Of a stretch of 64,000 nt of DNA, positions 18,224-26,565 are shown in pieces. The stretch is taken from positions 372,001 to 436,000 of the forward strand of contig JAIOPG010000002.1 of the NCBI GenBank assembly GCA_021414025.1, in the 5' to 3' direction. Position 1 is the first letter of the stretch; every line of letters starts with the position of its first letter. The stretch is from Planctomycetota bacterium. Its GTDB lineage: Bacteria; Planctomycetota; Phycisphaerae; Phycisphaerales; SM1A02. The notes under the pieces are model-generated. The model was not told where the DNA came from and did not search any database. It worked only from the letters and a program-made list of their open reading frames with translations. The position numbers and the translations under genes are program-made.

Positions 18224-18265
18224 ACCGCGCCGAAAATAAATTTTTGCGAAGTCTTGGTTTGGGAC

Positions 18266-18293
18266 TTGCACACTCCCGCGCTTGGGTTAGACT
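18266..18293 (+). promoter_or_regulatory. Possible sigma-70 type promoter ahead of the sigma-factor gene
   Basis: TTGCAC at 18266-18271 and TAGACT at 18288-18293 are spaced by 16 nt, inside the 197-nt gap before the FliA-like gene. This would give the sigma gene its own promoter in addition to read-through from the flagellar operon. Based on consensus likeness only. Confidence 0.3.
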
Positions 18294-18420
18294 CCGCGTG
18301 TCAAGGTGTTGCCAAGGATTCGGCACACCAAGACGCGCGGGCGCATTTTCCGCGTGACATTGAGCCGTGTCGCCCCGTGGGGGCGACCGACTGATGGGCT
18401 TTAGGTCAAGGAGCGACCGC

Positions 18421-19440
18421 ATGTCCAAGACAAGCACGCAGGCCACGCGCAGCAGCGCGGCCCGCGGCGAGAAAGCGACGAAGGAACCGGCGAAGAAAAC
18501 GCCGCCCGCCTCCCTGTCGCGGCTCGCGAAAATAAAACGTACCAGTTCGTCGCGCACCTCCGGAGTTTCGGAGCCGTCGTCCTCACGGACAGCCACGGCC
18601 GAGAAGATCCGGACCAAAAAGGCGGTCCGCGGTCGCCCACCTTCGATCGCTGACCTGCCCATGGACACCCCCGAGGCCATGACCGGGGCGTGGAGGCTCT
18701 ACCGCGAGCTCGCGCCGGAGTCGCTGCAGCGTCAGCAGCTTCGCAACCGCCTCATGGAGTGCTTCCGCGACGTGGTGCGCAAGACCGCCGAGCGGCTGCA
18801 CAAGCGGCTGCCTTCCGAAGTCGACGTGGATGACCTCACCAGCGCCGGATTGTTCGGCCTGATGGACGCCATCGACGCCTATGACCTGGGTCGCAACGTG
18901 AAGTTCGAGACCTACTGCGCCCAGCGCATCCGCGGCGCCATCTTCGACGAGCTCCGCGCCATGGACTGGGTGCCGCGGCTGGTCCGAAGCCGCACTGCCA
19001 CCATGGAGCGGGCCAAGAAGTCCATCGAGATGGAGCATGGACAGAAGGCCACCGAGGACGAGGTCGCCGCCCGGCTGAAGATCAGCAAGGAGGACTTCGA
19101 GAAGCTCAACCGCGACTCGCGCCCCGTGGGCATCGTCAGCCTGAACCGAAAGTGGAACGACAAGGACTCAGGCGGCGAGGCTCGCGAGATGGATGTGGCC
19201 AGTGACCGGCGCCAGGAGATGCCGACCGACCGCATCCAGCGCATCGACGTGCAGGCCCTGCTGACCAAGGGGCTCAGCCGCTCCGAGCGGTTGATCCTGA
19301 TCCTCTACTACTACGAGGAGATGACGATGAAGGAAATCGGCCTCACGCTCGACCTTTCCGAGAGCCGCGTGAGCCAGATGCACTCCTCCATTTTGGCGCG
19401 CCTGAAGGCGCAAATGAAACATCGCGTGAAGGATCTCTGA
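18421..19440 (+). CDS. fliA: FliA/WhiG-type RNA polymerase sigma factor
   Basis: Sigma-28 family factor likely to transcribe late flagellar genes. ATG 18421 is preceded by AAGGAG at 18408-18413, a strong ribosome site, giving 339 aa. Residues about 1-85 are an unusual Ser/Thr/Lys/Arg/Ala-rich extension not found in typical FliA (about 240 aa). Region 2 includes LTSAGLFGLMDAIDAYD, VKFETYCAQRIRGAIFDEL and RAMDWVPRLVRSR, the hallmark FliA region 2 to 3 transition. Region 4 has LSRSERLILILYYYEEMTMK and LSESRVSQMHSSIL. It lies downstream of the flagellar export operon and is closed by a hairpin terminator. No anti-sigma FlgM was seen. Confidence 0.88.
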   Translation: MSKTSTQATRSSAARGEKATKEPAKKTPPASLSRLAKIKRTSSSRTSGVSEPSSSRTATAEKIRTKKAVRGRPPSIADLPMDTPEAMTGAWRLYRELAPESLQRQQLRNRLMECFRDVVRKTAERLHKRLPSEVDVDDLTSAGLFGLMDAIDAYDLGRNVKFETYCAQRIRGAIFDELRAMDWVPRLVRSRTATMERAKKSIEMEHGQKATEDEVAARLKISKEDFEKLNRDSRPVGIVSLNRKWNDKDSGGEAREMDVASDRRQEMPTDRIQRIDVQALLTKGLSRSERLILILYYYEEMTMKEIGLTLDLSESRVSQMHSSILARLKAQMKHRVKDL

Positions 19441-19469
19441 ACCAATCCATCTGAGATTCTTCCAGTGCA

Positions 19470-19509
19470 GGCCGTCTCCTCGCGTCCGATCCGAGGGGGC
19501 GGCCTTTTT
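19470..19509 (+). terminator. Rho-independent terminator after the sigma-factor gene
   Basis: The arms GGCCG-TCT-CCTCG (19470-19482) and CGAGG-GGG-CGGCC (19492-19504) pair along 13 positions, allowing two or three G-U pairs. The loop is about 9 nt, followed by TTTTT (19505-19509). It lies 30 nt after the stop of the sigma gene and before the convergent CoA-transferase gene. Confidence 0.8.
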
Positions 19510-19568
19510 CGTTCAATGATTCACTGGCAAAATGCGACAGGGATTGCGTCGGCCATTGGTTCAATGCT

Positions 19569-20231
19569 TCACTGACGCACAGCGACCGGAGCCGCGTCGA
19601 CCAGGTATTCCGCCGCGGTTTTTGCCTTGATTTCCTCCAGCGTCGCGCCGGGGGCCAGTTCCTTCAGCACAAAGCGATCGCGTGTCCGGTCGTACTCCAT
19701 CACGCAGAGGTCGGTGATCAGCAGATCGACGCAGGAGAGGCCGGTGAGCGGCAGCGTGCACTTGGGCAGCACCTTGCTTTCGCCCTTCTTGTTGCAATGC
19801 TCCATCACCACCACGCGGCGCTTCACGCCGGCGACCAGGTCCATCGCGCCGCCCATGCCCTTGACCAGCTTGCCGGGGATCATCCAGTTGGCCAGGTCGC
19901 CCGCCTGGCTCACCTCCATCGCCCCCAGGATCGCCAGGTCGATGTGGCCGCCGCGGATCATGGCGAAGCTTTCGGCGCTGGAGAAAAAACTGTGACCCGG
20001 GACGCCGGTCACGGTCTGCTTGCCGGCGTTGATCAGGTCCGCGTCCACATTCTTCTCGGTGGGGAAGGGCCCCATGCCCAGCATGCCATTCTCGCTCTGC
20101 AGCCAGACGGTCATGCCCGGCGGAACATGGTTGGCGACGAGTGTGGGAATGCCGATGCCCAGGTTGACGTAGAAGCCCTCGCGGAGCTCCAGCGCGGCCC
20201 GACGGGCAAGTTGGTCTCGGTTCAGGGGCAT
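19569..20231 (-). CDS. scoB: 3-oxoacid CoA-transferase subunit B (orphan)
   Basis: Half of a CoA-transferase that moves CoA between succinyl- or acetyl-CoA and acetoacetate. The 220 aa have [15 protein letters not shown], the catalytic Glu in [13 protein letters not shown] (E47), [34 protein letters not shown] and [11 protein letters not shown], all typical of ScoB/AtoA. I start at ATG 20231 (MPLNRDQ); the 26 in-frame residues upstream have no family match. No A subunit is adjacent on either side. It is divergent from the aldehyde dehydrogenase gene across 65 nt. Confidence 0.87.
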   Translation of the reverse strand: MPLNRDQLARRAALELREGFYVNLGIGIPTLVANHVPPGMTVWLQSENGMLGMGPFPTEKNVDADLINAGKQTVTGVPGHSFFSSAESFAMIRGGHIDLAILGAMEVSQAGDLANWMIPGKLVKGMGGAMDLVAGVKRRVVVMEHCNKKGESKVLPKCTLPLTGLSCVDLLITDLCVMEYDRTRDRFVLKELAPGATLEEIKAKTAAEYLVDAAPVAVRQ

Positions 20232-20296
20232 CCGGGGATTGTGCGCTGGCGCCGCCGCCGCGTCCACTGCCGCAAGGTCGATATGCTTCCCGCTCC

Positions 20297-21847
20297 ATGA
20301 AAACCGCAAAAGACTTGTTGAAACGCCTTGGAATCGACCGACATCCGCGCCTGGCGCCAGGCAAGGGCGCGGACACGATCGCCAGCGAATGCCCCGCGAC
20401 CGGCGAGACCATCGCCACCGTCCGGCTGGACAGTGCTGCGGAGCTTGACGCGGCGATCGTGCGCTGCGTGGCGGTGCAGAAGGCGTGGCGCACGCTGCCG
20501 GCCCCGCAGCGCGGTGAAATCGTTCGGCAGATCGGCGAGGCCTTCCGCGAGCACAAGAAGGATCTCGGCGAGCTGGTCACCCTGGAAGCCGGCAAGATCC
20601 GCGCCGAGGGTCTGGGCGAGATCCAGGAATGCATCGACATCGCGGACTTCGCCGTGGGCCTCTCGCGGCAGCTCTACGGACTTTCCATGCACAGCGAGCG
20701 GCCCAGCCACCGCATGTTCGAGCAATGGCATCCGCTGGGCACCATCGGCTGCATCACCGCCTTCAATTTTCCCGCCGCGGTGTGGGCCTGGAACTCCATG
20801 CTCGCCGCGACCTGCGGCAACGCCACACTGTGGAAGCCCAGTCTGATTACGCCGCTCACCGCCATCGCCTGCAATGAGGTGGCGCAGCGCGTGATGCAGG
20901 AGCAGACGATCTTCCGGCCGGCCTACGGCGATCCGCGCGACGTCTTCGGCTTGGTCATCGGCCGCGACAGCGAAGTGGGCGAGCGGATGGTCGCCGACCG
21001 GCGCCTGCCGCTGATCTCCGCCACCGGAAGCTGCCGCATGGGCCGCAAGGTGGGCCAGGTGGTGGCGGGCCGACTGGGCCGCACGCTGCTGGAGCTTGGC
21101 GGCAACAACGCCATCATCGTCATGCCCGACGCCGACATGAAGCTGGTCGAGCGCGCCGTGGTCTTCGGCGCAGTCGGCACCGCGGGGCAGCGCTGCACCA
21201 CCACGCGGCGACTCATCGTGCACGAGAGCGTGGTCAAGCCGCTGACCGAGCGATTGATCAAGCTCTACGCCACCATCAAGATCGGCGATCCGCTGGAAGA
21301 GAACACGCTGATGGGTCCGCTCATTCACGCCGAGGCACGCAAGGCCATGAAGGCCTCGATCGAGCAGGCGGTCGCCCAGGGTTGCACTGTGAAGTGCGGC
21401 GGCTTGCCCGGCCTCAAGAAGTGGGAGAGTCAACCGGGATATTTCTGCGAGCCGACATTGATTTCGGTTCCCAAGGGCGCCATGCCCGCCATCACCCGCG
21501 AGGAAACCTTCGCGCCGATCCTCTACATCTTCTCCGTGAAGAATTTCGAGGAGGCCATGGAGATCCAGAACGGCGTCGACCAGGGTCTTTCCAGCGCCAT
21601 CTTCACCGACAGCGTGCGCAGCGCGGAGCGATTCCTTTCGCACGACGGCAGCGACTGCGGCATTGCCAACGTGAATCTGGGCACCAGCGGTGCCGAGATC
21701 GGCGGAGCTTTCGGCGGCGAGAAGGACACCGGCGGCGGTCGTGAAAGCGGTTCGGATTCCTGGAAGCAGTACATGCGTCGTCAGACCTGCACCGTGAACT
21801 GGGGAACGGACCTGCCGCTCGCCCAGGGCATTCGCTTCGGCGAATGA
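20297..21847 (+). CDS. amaB: ALDH7-family aldehyde dehydrogenase (probable alpha-aminoadipate semialdehyde dehydrogenase)
   Basis: NAD-dependent aldehyde dehydrogenase of 516 aa. The catalytic Cys300 is in [12 protein letters not shown] and the general base Glu266 is in [20 protein letters not shown] is the cofactor-binding stretch. The ALDH7 (antiquitin) signature [18 protein letters not shown] followed by [14 protein letters not shown] near the C-terminus separates it from other ALDHs. ALDH7 enzymes oxidise alpha-aminoadipate semialdehyde in lysine breakdown. The divergent CoA-transferase subunit would fit acyl-CoA metabolism downstream, but this link is inference. Confidence 0.85.
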   Translation: MKTAKDLLKRLGIDRHPRLAPGKGADTIASECPATGETIATVRLDSAAELDAAIVRCVAVQKAWRTLPAPQRGEIVRQIGEAFREHKKDLGELVTLEAGKIRAEGLGEIQECIDIADFAVGLSRQLYGLSMHSERPSHRMFEQWHPLGTIGCITAFNFPAAVWAWNSMLAATCGNATLWKPSLITPLTAIACNEVAQRVMQEQTIFRPAYGDPRDVFGLVIGRDSEVGERMVADRRLPLISATGSCRMGRKVGQVVAGRLGRTLLELGGNNAIIVMPDADMKLVERAVVFGAVGTAGQRCTTTRRLIVHESVVKPLTERLIKLYATIKIGDPLEENTLMGPLIHAEARKAMKASIEQAVAQGCTVKCGGLPGLKKWESQPGYFCEPTLISVPKGAMPAITREETFAPILYIFSVKNFEEAMEIQNGVDQGLSSAIFTDSVRSAERFLSHDGSDCGIANVNLGTSGAEIGGAFGGEKDTGGGRESGSDSWKQYMRRQTCTVNWGTDLPLAQGIRFGE

Positions 21848-21906
21848 TGGCGCGACAAACCAGCGAACCACAGCGTGAATTGAGTTTCAGGAATCCAGGT
21901 TTCGCG

Positions 21907-22347
21907 TCAAGGCACGGATCGCAATGGAGCGCCGGAAGGCAACGGAGACTTCGTGGGCGCATCCTTGGCGTTGGCGAAACGAATCAGCGTCCAGGATTGT
22001 TTGATCGTCGGACCCGGGGCATCCTCGGTCACCGCAATCGTCAACCCCTGAGCATCCACCATCGGCCCGACCAGCTCGCGCCACACGCCGGATTCGGAAT
22101 CGGGATTCACCGTCCAGGGATCGTCGCCCGCCTTTGAAAGAAGTCGCCAGCGCACCTCGTCCGGCCGCTGTCCATTGCCGATGGCCTGCGCCGCCCAGTC
22201 GCGCCCGTCGAAGGCGACGGGAGGGAAGTTCACTCGGTGCTTGCCGAAGAGCGTTCCGCCCACGGCCCACGCCAGCAATGCCGCGAGCACAACGAAGATG
22301 GCGGCGCGGATGAGAAAATTTCGAAAGGCGAGCGTCGCTTGTCCCAT
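21907..22347 (-). CDS. Small single-pass membrane protein of unknown function
   Basis: A 146-aa protein with one N-terminal membrane segment (AAIFVVLAALLAWAVGGTLF), then a soluble domain that probably lies outside the cytoplasm. No known domain recognised. The ATG at 22347 has GAGGAA about 7 nt upstream. It lies downstream of ilvC-uppP on the same strand with a 46-nt gap, so it may be the last gene of that operon. Confidence 0.6.
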   Translation of the reverse strand: MGQATLAFRNFLIRAAIFVVLAALLAWAVGGTLFGKHRVNFPPVAFDGRDWAAQAIGNGQRPDEVRWRLLSKAGDDPWTVNPDSESGVWRELVGPMVDAQGLTIAVTEDAPGPTIKQSWTLIRFANAKDAPTKSPLPSGAPLRSVP

Positions 22348-22393
22348 GTCGATTCCTCGAGAGGGGTGATCTTAGTCGCAGTTTGAATTTCGA

Positions 22394-23305
22394 TCAGCGG
22401 GCGATCCAGCCGGCGAGGATCGCCACGGTGAAGCAGCCCGCCACTGCGATCCGCCACCATCCGAAGACCGCCAGCGTGTGGTGGGTGAGCCATTTCACCA
22501 GCCATTTCACGCTGATCGCGGCGCTGAGCGTGGCCGTGGCCAGACCCACAAGCACGGGCAGCGGCCCGCCGAGTGCTCCGATGAATTGCGTCACGCCCAC
22601 GGTGCCATCCTTGAAAAGGCTGAAGGTTTCATAGACCGCCGCGGCGCTGAGCGTGGGCAAACCCAGCAGAAAGGCAAACTCCGCGGCGGCGACCGGCGAG
22701 AGACCCATCAGCATGCCGCCCAGCAACGTCACCAGCGAGCGGCTCGTGCCCGGCATCAGGGCCAGCGTCTGCATCAGGCCGATGAAAGCGGCGCCGCGAA
22801 AGGAGAGATGCGAGATCGTGTCGCCCCGCTTGTGTTTTTCCAGCTTCTTCTTGTGCCAGCCCTTGAGCGACACCATCAGCACGCCGCCGATGAGCAGGGC
22901 GATGATCACCGGAACCGGATAGAAGAAGTGAGCCTTGATGGTTTTCTGCAGGGTGAGCCCGACCACGGCCGCGGGTATGAAGGCCAGGATCAGCTTCAGC
23001 AAAAGTTGGAAGCCCGCGTGCGACTCCTTGGTCGCCCGCTCCGGATGCACGAAGCCGACGCAGCCGTGGGCCATGGTCTTCAGGCGCTTCCAATAGATGC
23101 CGGCGACCGCAAGAATGGCCCCGCCCTGGATGATGATCTCGAATTGATCCAGCGCCGCCTTGATGGTGGCCATGTCCTTGGTGCCGTCGCCCGTGCCCAG
23201 GCCAAGCAGCGACGCCGCCAAAATCAGATGCCCCGTGCTGCTCACAGGCAGGTACTCGGTGAATCCCTCGACGATGCCAAGGATAAATGCGTCAAAAATC
23301 GTCAA
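22394..23305 (-). CDS. uppP: Undecaprenyl-diphosphatase UppP (BacA)
   Basis: Integral membrane phosphatase that regenerates undecaprenyl phosphate for cell-wall and polysaccharide synthesis, and confers bacitracin tolerance. Its 303 aa have about eight hydrophobic segments. The catalytic motifs are GIVEGFTEYLPVSSTGHLIL (about 10-29) and ALMPGTSRSLVTLLGGM. The start is TTG 23303-23305, overlapping the ilvC stop as TTGA. The middle loop (GWHKKKLEKHKRGD) is charged and longer than usual. Confidence 0.93.
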   Translation of the reverse strand: MTIFDAFILGIVEGFTEYLPVSSTGHLILAASLLGLGTGDGTKDMATIKAALDQFEIIIQGGAILAVAGIYWKRLKTMAHGCVGFVHPERATKESHAGFQLLLKLILAFIPAAVVGLTLQKTIKAHFFYPVPVIIALLIGGVLMVSLKGWHKKKLEKHKRGDTISHLSFRGAAFIGLMQTLALMPGTSRSLVTLLGGMLMGLSPVAAAEFAFLLGLPTLSAAAVYETFSLFKDGTVGVTQFIGALGGPLPVLVGLATATLSAAISVKWLVKWLTHHTLAVFGWWRIAVAGCFTVAILAGWIAR

Positions 23306-24354
23306 GGGGTTTCTTTCGCCAGCCAGGGAATCAGCGCCCGCACTTTGCGGCCGGCCTCTTCCATCGGATCATGGGCCGCCGCTTGCTGAAGTTTTTTCAT
23401 AATCGGGAAGCCGCCATCTGCGTCGCCCTGAAAGCGCCGGGCGAAGGAACCGTCGCGCACCCGGGCCAGGATTGACTTGAAGTCCTGTCGAAGTTTGTCC
23501 GTCAGCAGCACGCCCTCGGCGTCGAAGGCGCCGAACTCCGCCGTCGTGCTGATGGCGTCGCGCATGCCGGAAGGACCGCGGGCGTACATCAGGTCCGCGA
23601 CCTGCTTGAGCTCATGGCAGCACTCGATGTAGGCGAGCATCGGGGGATAGCCCGCCTCGACGAGGGTCTGGTAGGCGGCCTTCACCAGCGCCAGCATGCC
23701 GCCGCAAAGAACGCTCTGCTCGCCGAAGAGATCGGTCTCCGCTTCCGCGGCGAAGGTGGTCTCGATCACCGCGGCGCGAAGCGAGCCGATGCCATTAGCC
23801 CACGCCAAACCGAGCGATCGCGTCTGCTTCGCGTCAATGCCGCCAGCGTGCACCGCGAAGAGGCAGGGGATGCCCTGGCCGGCAACAAAGCGATCGCGAA
23901 GCGTGCGGCCCGGGCCCTTGGGAGCGACCATGACGACGCCAGTGGAGGCGGGGGGCTTGACCATGCCGAAGCGGATGGAGAACCCATGCAGAAACCCGAC
24001 CACTGCATGGCGGGAGAGGTTGGGTTCGATGGCGGAAGTCCATATTTTTCCATGGATTTCGTCGGGCAAGGCCACGATGACCAGGTCGGAATTCTTGACC
24101 GCCTCGGCGGTCGACAGCACATCAAAGCCGGCCGACTTGGCGAGTGCATGTCCGCGGGTTCCAGGCTCCGATCCGACCCGCACCGAGACCCCGCTGTCCC
24201 TGAGATTCTGAGCGTGGGCCTGCCCCTGGTTTCCGTAACCCAAGACGGAAACGACCTTTCCAATCAACGGCGCCAGCGGTGCGTCCGAATCTTTTTGAAT
24301 GATTCTCAACTCCGCGGTCGCGTTATTGGGGTCGGACACCGGGGCAGCGTACAA
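23302..24354 (-). CDS. ilvC: Ketol-acid reductoisomerase
   Basis: NADPH- and Mg-dependent enzyme of valine, isoleucine and leucine synthesis. It is the 350-aa short form (class I). The Rossmann motif is VVSVLGYGNQGQAHAQNLRD (34-53). Further signatures are FLHGFSIRFG, APKGPGRTLRDRF, the catalytic TDLFGEQSVLCGG and YIECCHELKQVADL. The frame opens at TTG 24354. GTG 24339 (VSDPNN) is an equally plausible start, since neither has a clear ribosome site. It overlaps uppP by 4 nt, an unexpected operon partner; ilvB and ilvN are not here. Confidence 0.93.
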   Translation of the reverse strand: MYAAPVSDPNNATAELRIIQKDSDAPLAPLIGKVVSVLGYGNQGQAHAQNLRDSGVSVRVGSEPGTRGHALAKSAGFDVLSTAEAVKNSDLVIVALPDEIHGKIWTSAIEPNLSRHAVVGFLHGFSIRFGMVKPPASTGVVMVAPKGPGRTLRDRFVAGQGIPCLFAVHAGGIDAKQTRSLGLAWANGIGSLRAAVIETTFAAEAETDLFGEQSVLCGGMLALVKAAYQTLVEAGYPPMLAYIECCHELKQVADLMYARGPSGMRDAISTTAEFGAFDAEGVLLTDKLRQDFKSILARVRDGSFARRFQGDADGGFPIMKKLQQAAAHDPMEEAGRKVRALIPWLAKETP

Positions 24355-24525
24355 AAACCACTAAATCTTGTCGCTTTTTTGGTTTGCCATTTGGTGATGC
24401 CAAAATGCACTGCACACTAGGGGCAGATGAAAATTATTTAGGAAACTTTCAAAACAAGTTCAAGTTTCAAGATCCGCTGACCGATAACAGCCCTATGCAC
24501 TAGGAGATTTCGTTCCCAACTCACA

Positions 24526-24891
24526 ATGAAAACTCTCAACCCCGAACGCCGCGGAAATCAGAGATTCACACTTCGACCGGATGTGTCGCGAGTGGTCGTT
24601 CATTGCGACAAGGTTCCGTTCGAGGGTCATGCATACGACATCAGCAATTGCGGCATTCGCCTGGAGCTCGACGAGGCTCTTCAAGTCGGCAAGCGGATCG
24701 ACATCGATCTCTACACGACAGGCACTTTCAAGGAAATCCGTTTCTCAGGCGTGGTCACGAGGATCTTCGACGAAATCGATGATCCCGGACCGCGCCGCAT
24801 GGGCATCGAGATCACGAAATTCACCGACAAGGAAGATGAGAAGCGACTGATTACGCTTCTCAAGGGCGGTTCGAACGGTCGGCTGAGATGA
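24526..24891 (+). CDS. PilZ-domain protein (c-di-GMP binding)
   Basis: A 121-aa single PilZ domain. The two c-di-GMP contacts are intact: R9xxxR13 in ERRGNQRF and D38-x-S-x-x-G43 in DISNCGIRLEL. A beta-barrel follows (FSGVVTRIFDEI, MGIEITKF). Such small proteins bind c-di-GMP and act on partners such as flagellar motors or polysaccharide enzymes. It stands alone, with a 171-nt A+T-rich upstream region. A REC-GGDEF-EAL protein that could make or degrade the ligand is at 47.4-49.1 kb. Confidence 0.85.
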   Translation: MKTLNPERRGNQRFTLRPDVSRVVVHCDKVPFEGHAYDISNCGIRLELDEALQVGKRIDIDLYTTGTFKEIRFSGVVTRIFDEIDDPGPRRMGIEITKFTDKEDEKRLITLLKGGSNGRLR

Positions 24892-25023
24892 TTTTGGTTT
24901 GGTGACTCAAAGATGGCCGCTCGCGTGAGCGGCCGCAGCGCGTGATCTCCAGGTGACTTCCTCATTCTTCAAATGGGAGTCCTCTGGAGAACCCGCGAAT
25001 CCAAGGTTCGCTAGTTCCGCTTG

Positions 25024-25836
25024 ATGCGGCGAGAGGTTCTTGTGAAGGAAATTTCGATTGCGGAGATTGAGGAGCGCATTGGCTATCACTTTCAGGATCC
25101 ATCGCTCCTGGAAACCGCGCTCACGCATGCATCGCTGAGCGACCACCGCTCCAAGAGCAACGAGCGCCAGGAGTTCCTGGGCGACGCGGTGCTGGGGCTG
25201 GTGGTGTGCGAGCATCTCTTCCGCTCGTTGGCGGAAAGCCTGGAGGGCGATCTCACCAAGGTGAAGAGTTACGCGGTGAGCCGGCAGACCTGCGCCGAGA
25301 TCGCGATCGAATTGAAATTGCACGAGGCGCTGCGTCTGGGCAAGGGCATGGGTCCGCCGACCACGCTGCCGAGCTCGGTGAGCGCGGCGGTGCTGGAGTC
25401 GGTCATCGGAGCGATTTACCTTGATGGAGGCCTAGAGCCGGCGCGGGAGTTCATCCTGAAGCACATCGGCCACCGGGTCGACGAATCGCTGCGCGGCGGG
25501 CACCAATTCAACTTCAAAAGCGTGCTGCAGCAGACCCTTGTGGCCCTGCGCATGCCCTCGCCCAGCTACGTGATTCTGGATGAAAAGGGGCCCGACCACG
25601 CGAAATGCTTCGAGATTGCGGTGGTCAGCGGCGAGCGGCGCTTCACGGCCTGCTGGGGAGCGAGCAAGAAGTCCGGCGAGCAGGCGGCGGCTCAATCGGC
25701 ACTTCGCGAACTTGGCGTGATCACGGCGGATGAGCGGGGGATCGAGATCGCCCGGCCGATTCCTGGGCGGAGCAGGTCCGGCCCCGCCCCAAAGGCCGAC
25801 TCGGTTAAGAGCCCGCCTTCCGAAAAGAAGAAATGA
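25024..25836 (+). CDS. rnc: Ribonuclease III
   Basis: Double-strand-specific endoribonuclease for rRNA and mRNA processing. The catalytic domain has LLETALTHASL, the signature NERQEFLGDAVLGLV and AVLESVIGAIYLDGG. A dsRNA-binding domain follows (NFKSVLQQ to SKKSGEQAAAQSALREL). A basic, Pro/Ser-rich tail of about 30 residues ends the protein. Start choice: TTG 25021 and ATG 25024 lack a ribosome site, whereas GTG 25042 has GAGAGG a few nt upstream and would remove six residues. The 3' end overlaps the convergent aroK by 32 nt. Confidence 0.93.
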   Translation: MRREVLVKEISIAEIEERIGYHFQDPSLLETALTHASLSDHRSKSNERQEFLGDAVLGLVVCEHLFRSLAESLEGDLTKVKSYAVSRQTCAEIAIELKLHEALRLGKGMGPPTTLPSSVSAAVLESVIGAIYLDGGLEPAREFILKHIGHRVDESLRGGHQFNFKSVLQQTLVALRMPSPSYVILDEKGPDHAKCFEIAVVSGERRFTACWGASKKSGEQAAAQSALRELGVITADERGIEIARPIPGRSRSGPAPKADSVKSPPSEKKK

Positions 25837-26374
25837 TCTGCTCGACGCAGGCGGGCTCGCTGGAACTGGTGTCCACGATTACGTCGGCGAGCGAGCGATA
25901 GAGCGGCATTCGAATCTTGTTGAGCGTGCGCACTTCGGCGATCGCATCCGCGTTGGCGTCACCGGTCGAAGGAATGGCGGGCAGCAGGGGGCGATCGCCG
26001 CGATTGTTGGCCAGACGCCGGGCGAGCTCGGAGTCGCCGGGCTCGAGCAGGGCGATCTTCAATGTGCCCTGCGACTTCGATTGCAGAAGGAGTTCAGCGG
26101 CGCCCGGCGCCATCGGCGTGCCGCCACCCAGGGAGAGCACGCACGTGTTGTCCTGCGAAAGCAGCCGGGCCAGTTCGGCGCACTCGGCGGCGCGCCAGGC
26201 GGGCTCCCCGATCGAATGAAATGTTTCAAAGACCGTCCGAGTGCCGAGTCGCTTCAACACGACCTCGTCCAGGTCGACAAAGTCGCACTTCAGGCGAGCG
26301 GCAACCATGCGGCCAAGCGTCGACTTTCCGGAAAGTCGAAGGCCAATCAGCGCCAACTTTATGGGGGCTGGCAA
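25805..26374 (-). CDS. aroK: Shikimate kinase
   Basis: Phosphorylates shikimate in the chorismate pathway, which also feeds the trpE reaction. Length is 189 aa. Walker A is GLRLSGKST (11-19), the shikimate-binding acids are in DLDEVV (34-39), the glycine motif is SLGGGTP (81-87), and the lid Arg is in NRGDRPLL. I place the start at TTG 26372-26374, 5 nt after the rpmH stop and just before the first strand. There is no ATG before the P-loop, so initiation probably depends on coupling to rpmH. Its last 32 nt overlap rnc on the opposite strand. Confidence 0.85.
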   Translation of the reverse strand: MPAPIKLALIGLRLSGKSTLGRMVAARLKCDFVDLDEVVLKRLGTRTVFETFHSIGEPAWRAAECAELARLLSQDNTCVLSLGGGTPMAPGAAELLLQSKSQGTLKIALLEPGDSELARRLANNRGDRPLLPAIPSTGDANADAIAEVRTLNKIRMPLYRSLADVIVDTSSSEPACVEQIISSFRKAGS

Positions 26375-26379
26375 GCGGC

Positions 26380-26514
26380 TCAGCGGGTCTTGACGGCCCG
26401 TCCAACGCGGCGCTTGCGATTCACAATGGCCCGGCCCTTGCTTGTCTGCATGCGGGCGCGGAAACCAACTTTGCGAAGTTTCTTGATGCGGCTGAGTTTG
26501 TGCGGATAATGCAT
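26380..26514 (-). CDS. rpmH: 50S ribosomal protein L34
   Basis: A 44-codon gene: MHYPHKLSRIKKLRKVGF, then RARMQTSKGRAIVNRKRR, ending VGRAVKTR. The GFRARM-T--GR--NRKRRVGR pattern is that of L34, and the MHYPHK opening is one I associate with planctomycete L34. ATG 26512-26514 has AAGGA 6-7 nt upstream; stop TGA is at 26380-26382. It lies immediately upstream of aroK. The usual neighbours rnpA and dnaA are absent. Confidence 0.92.
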   Translation of the reverse strand: MHYPHKLSRIKKLRKVGFRARMQTSKGRAIVNRKRRVGRAVKTR

Positions 26515-26565
26515 TGCGGTTCCTTCGAGGTGGGCCGAACAGGGTAGCGTAAATCGGGTTCCGGC

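Noticed and set aside
24355-24525. Divergent A+T-rich gap between ilvC and the PilZ gene considered as a riboswitch or leader-peptide attenuator
   Set aside because: No terminator/antiterminator pair, no run of Ile/Val/Leu codons and no riboswitch core could be seen.
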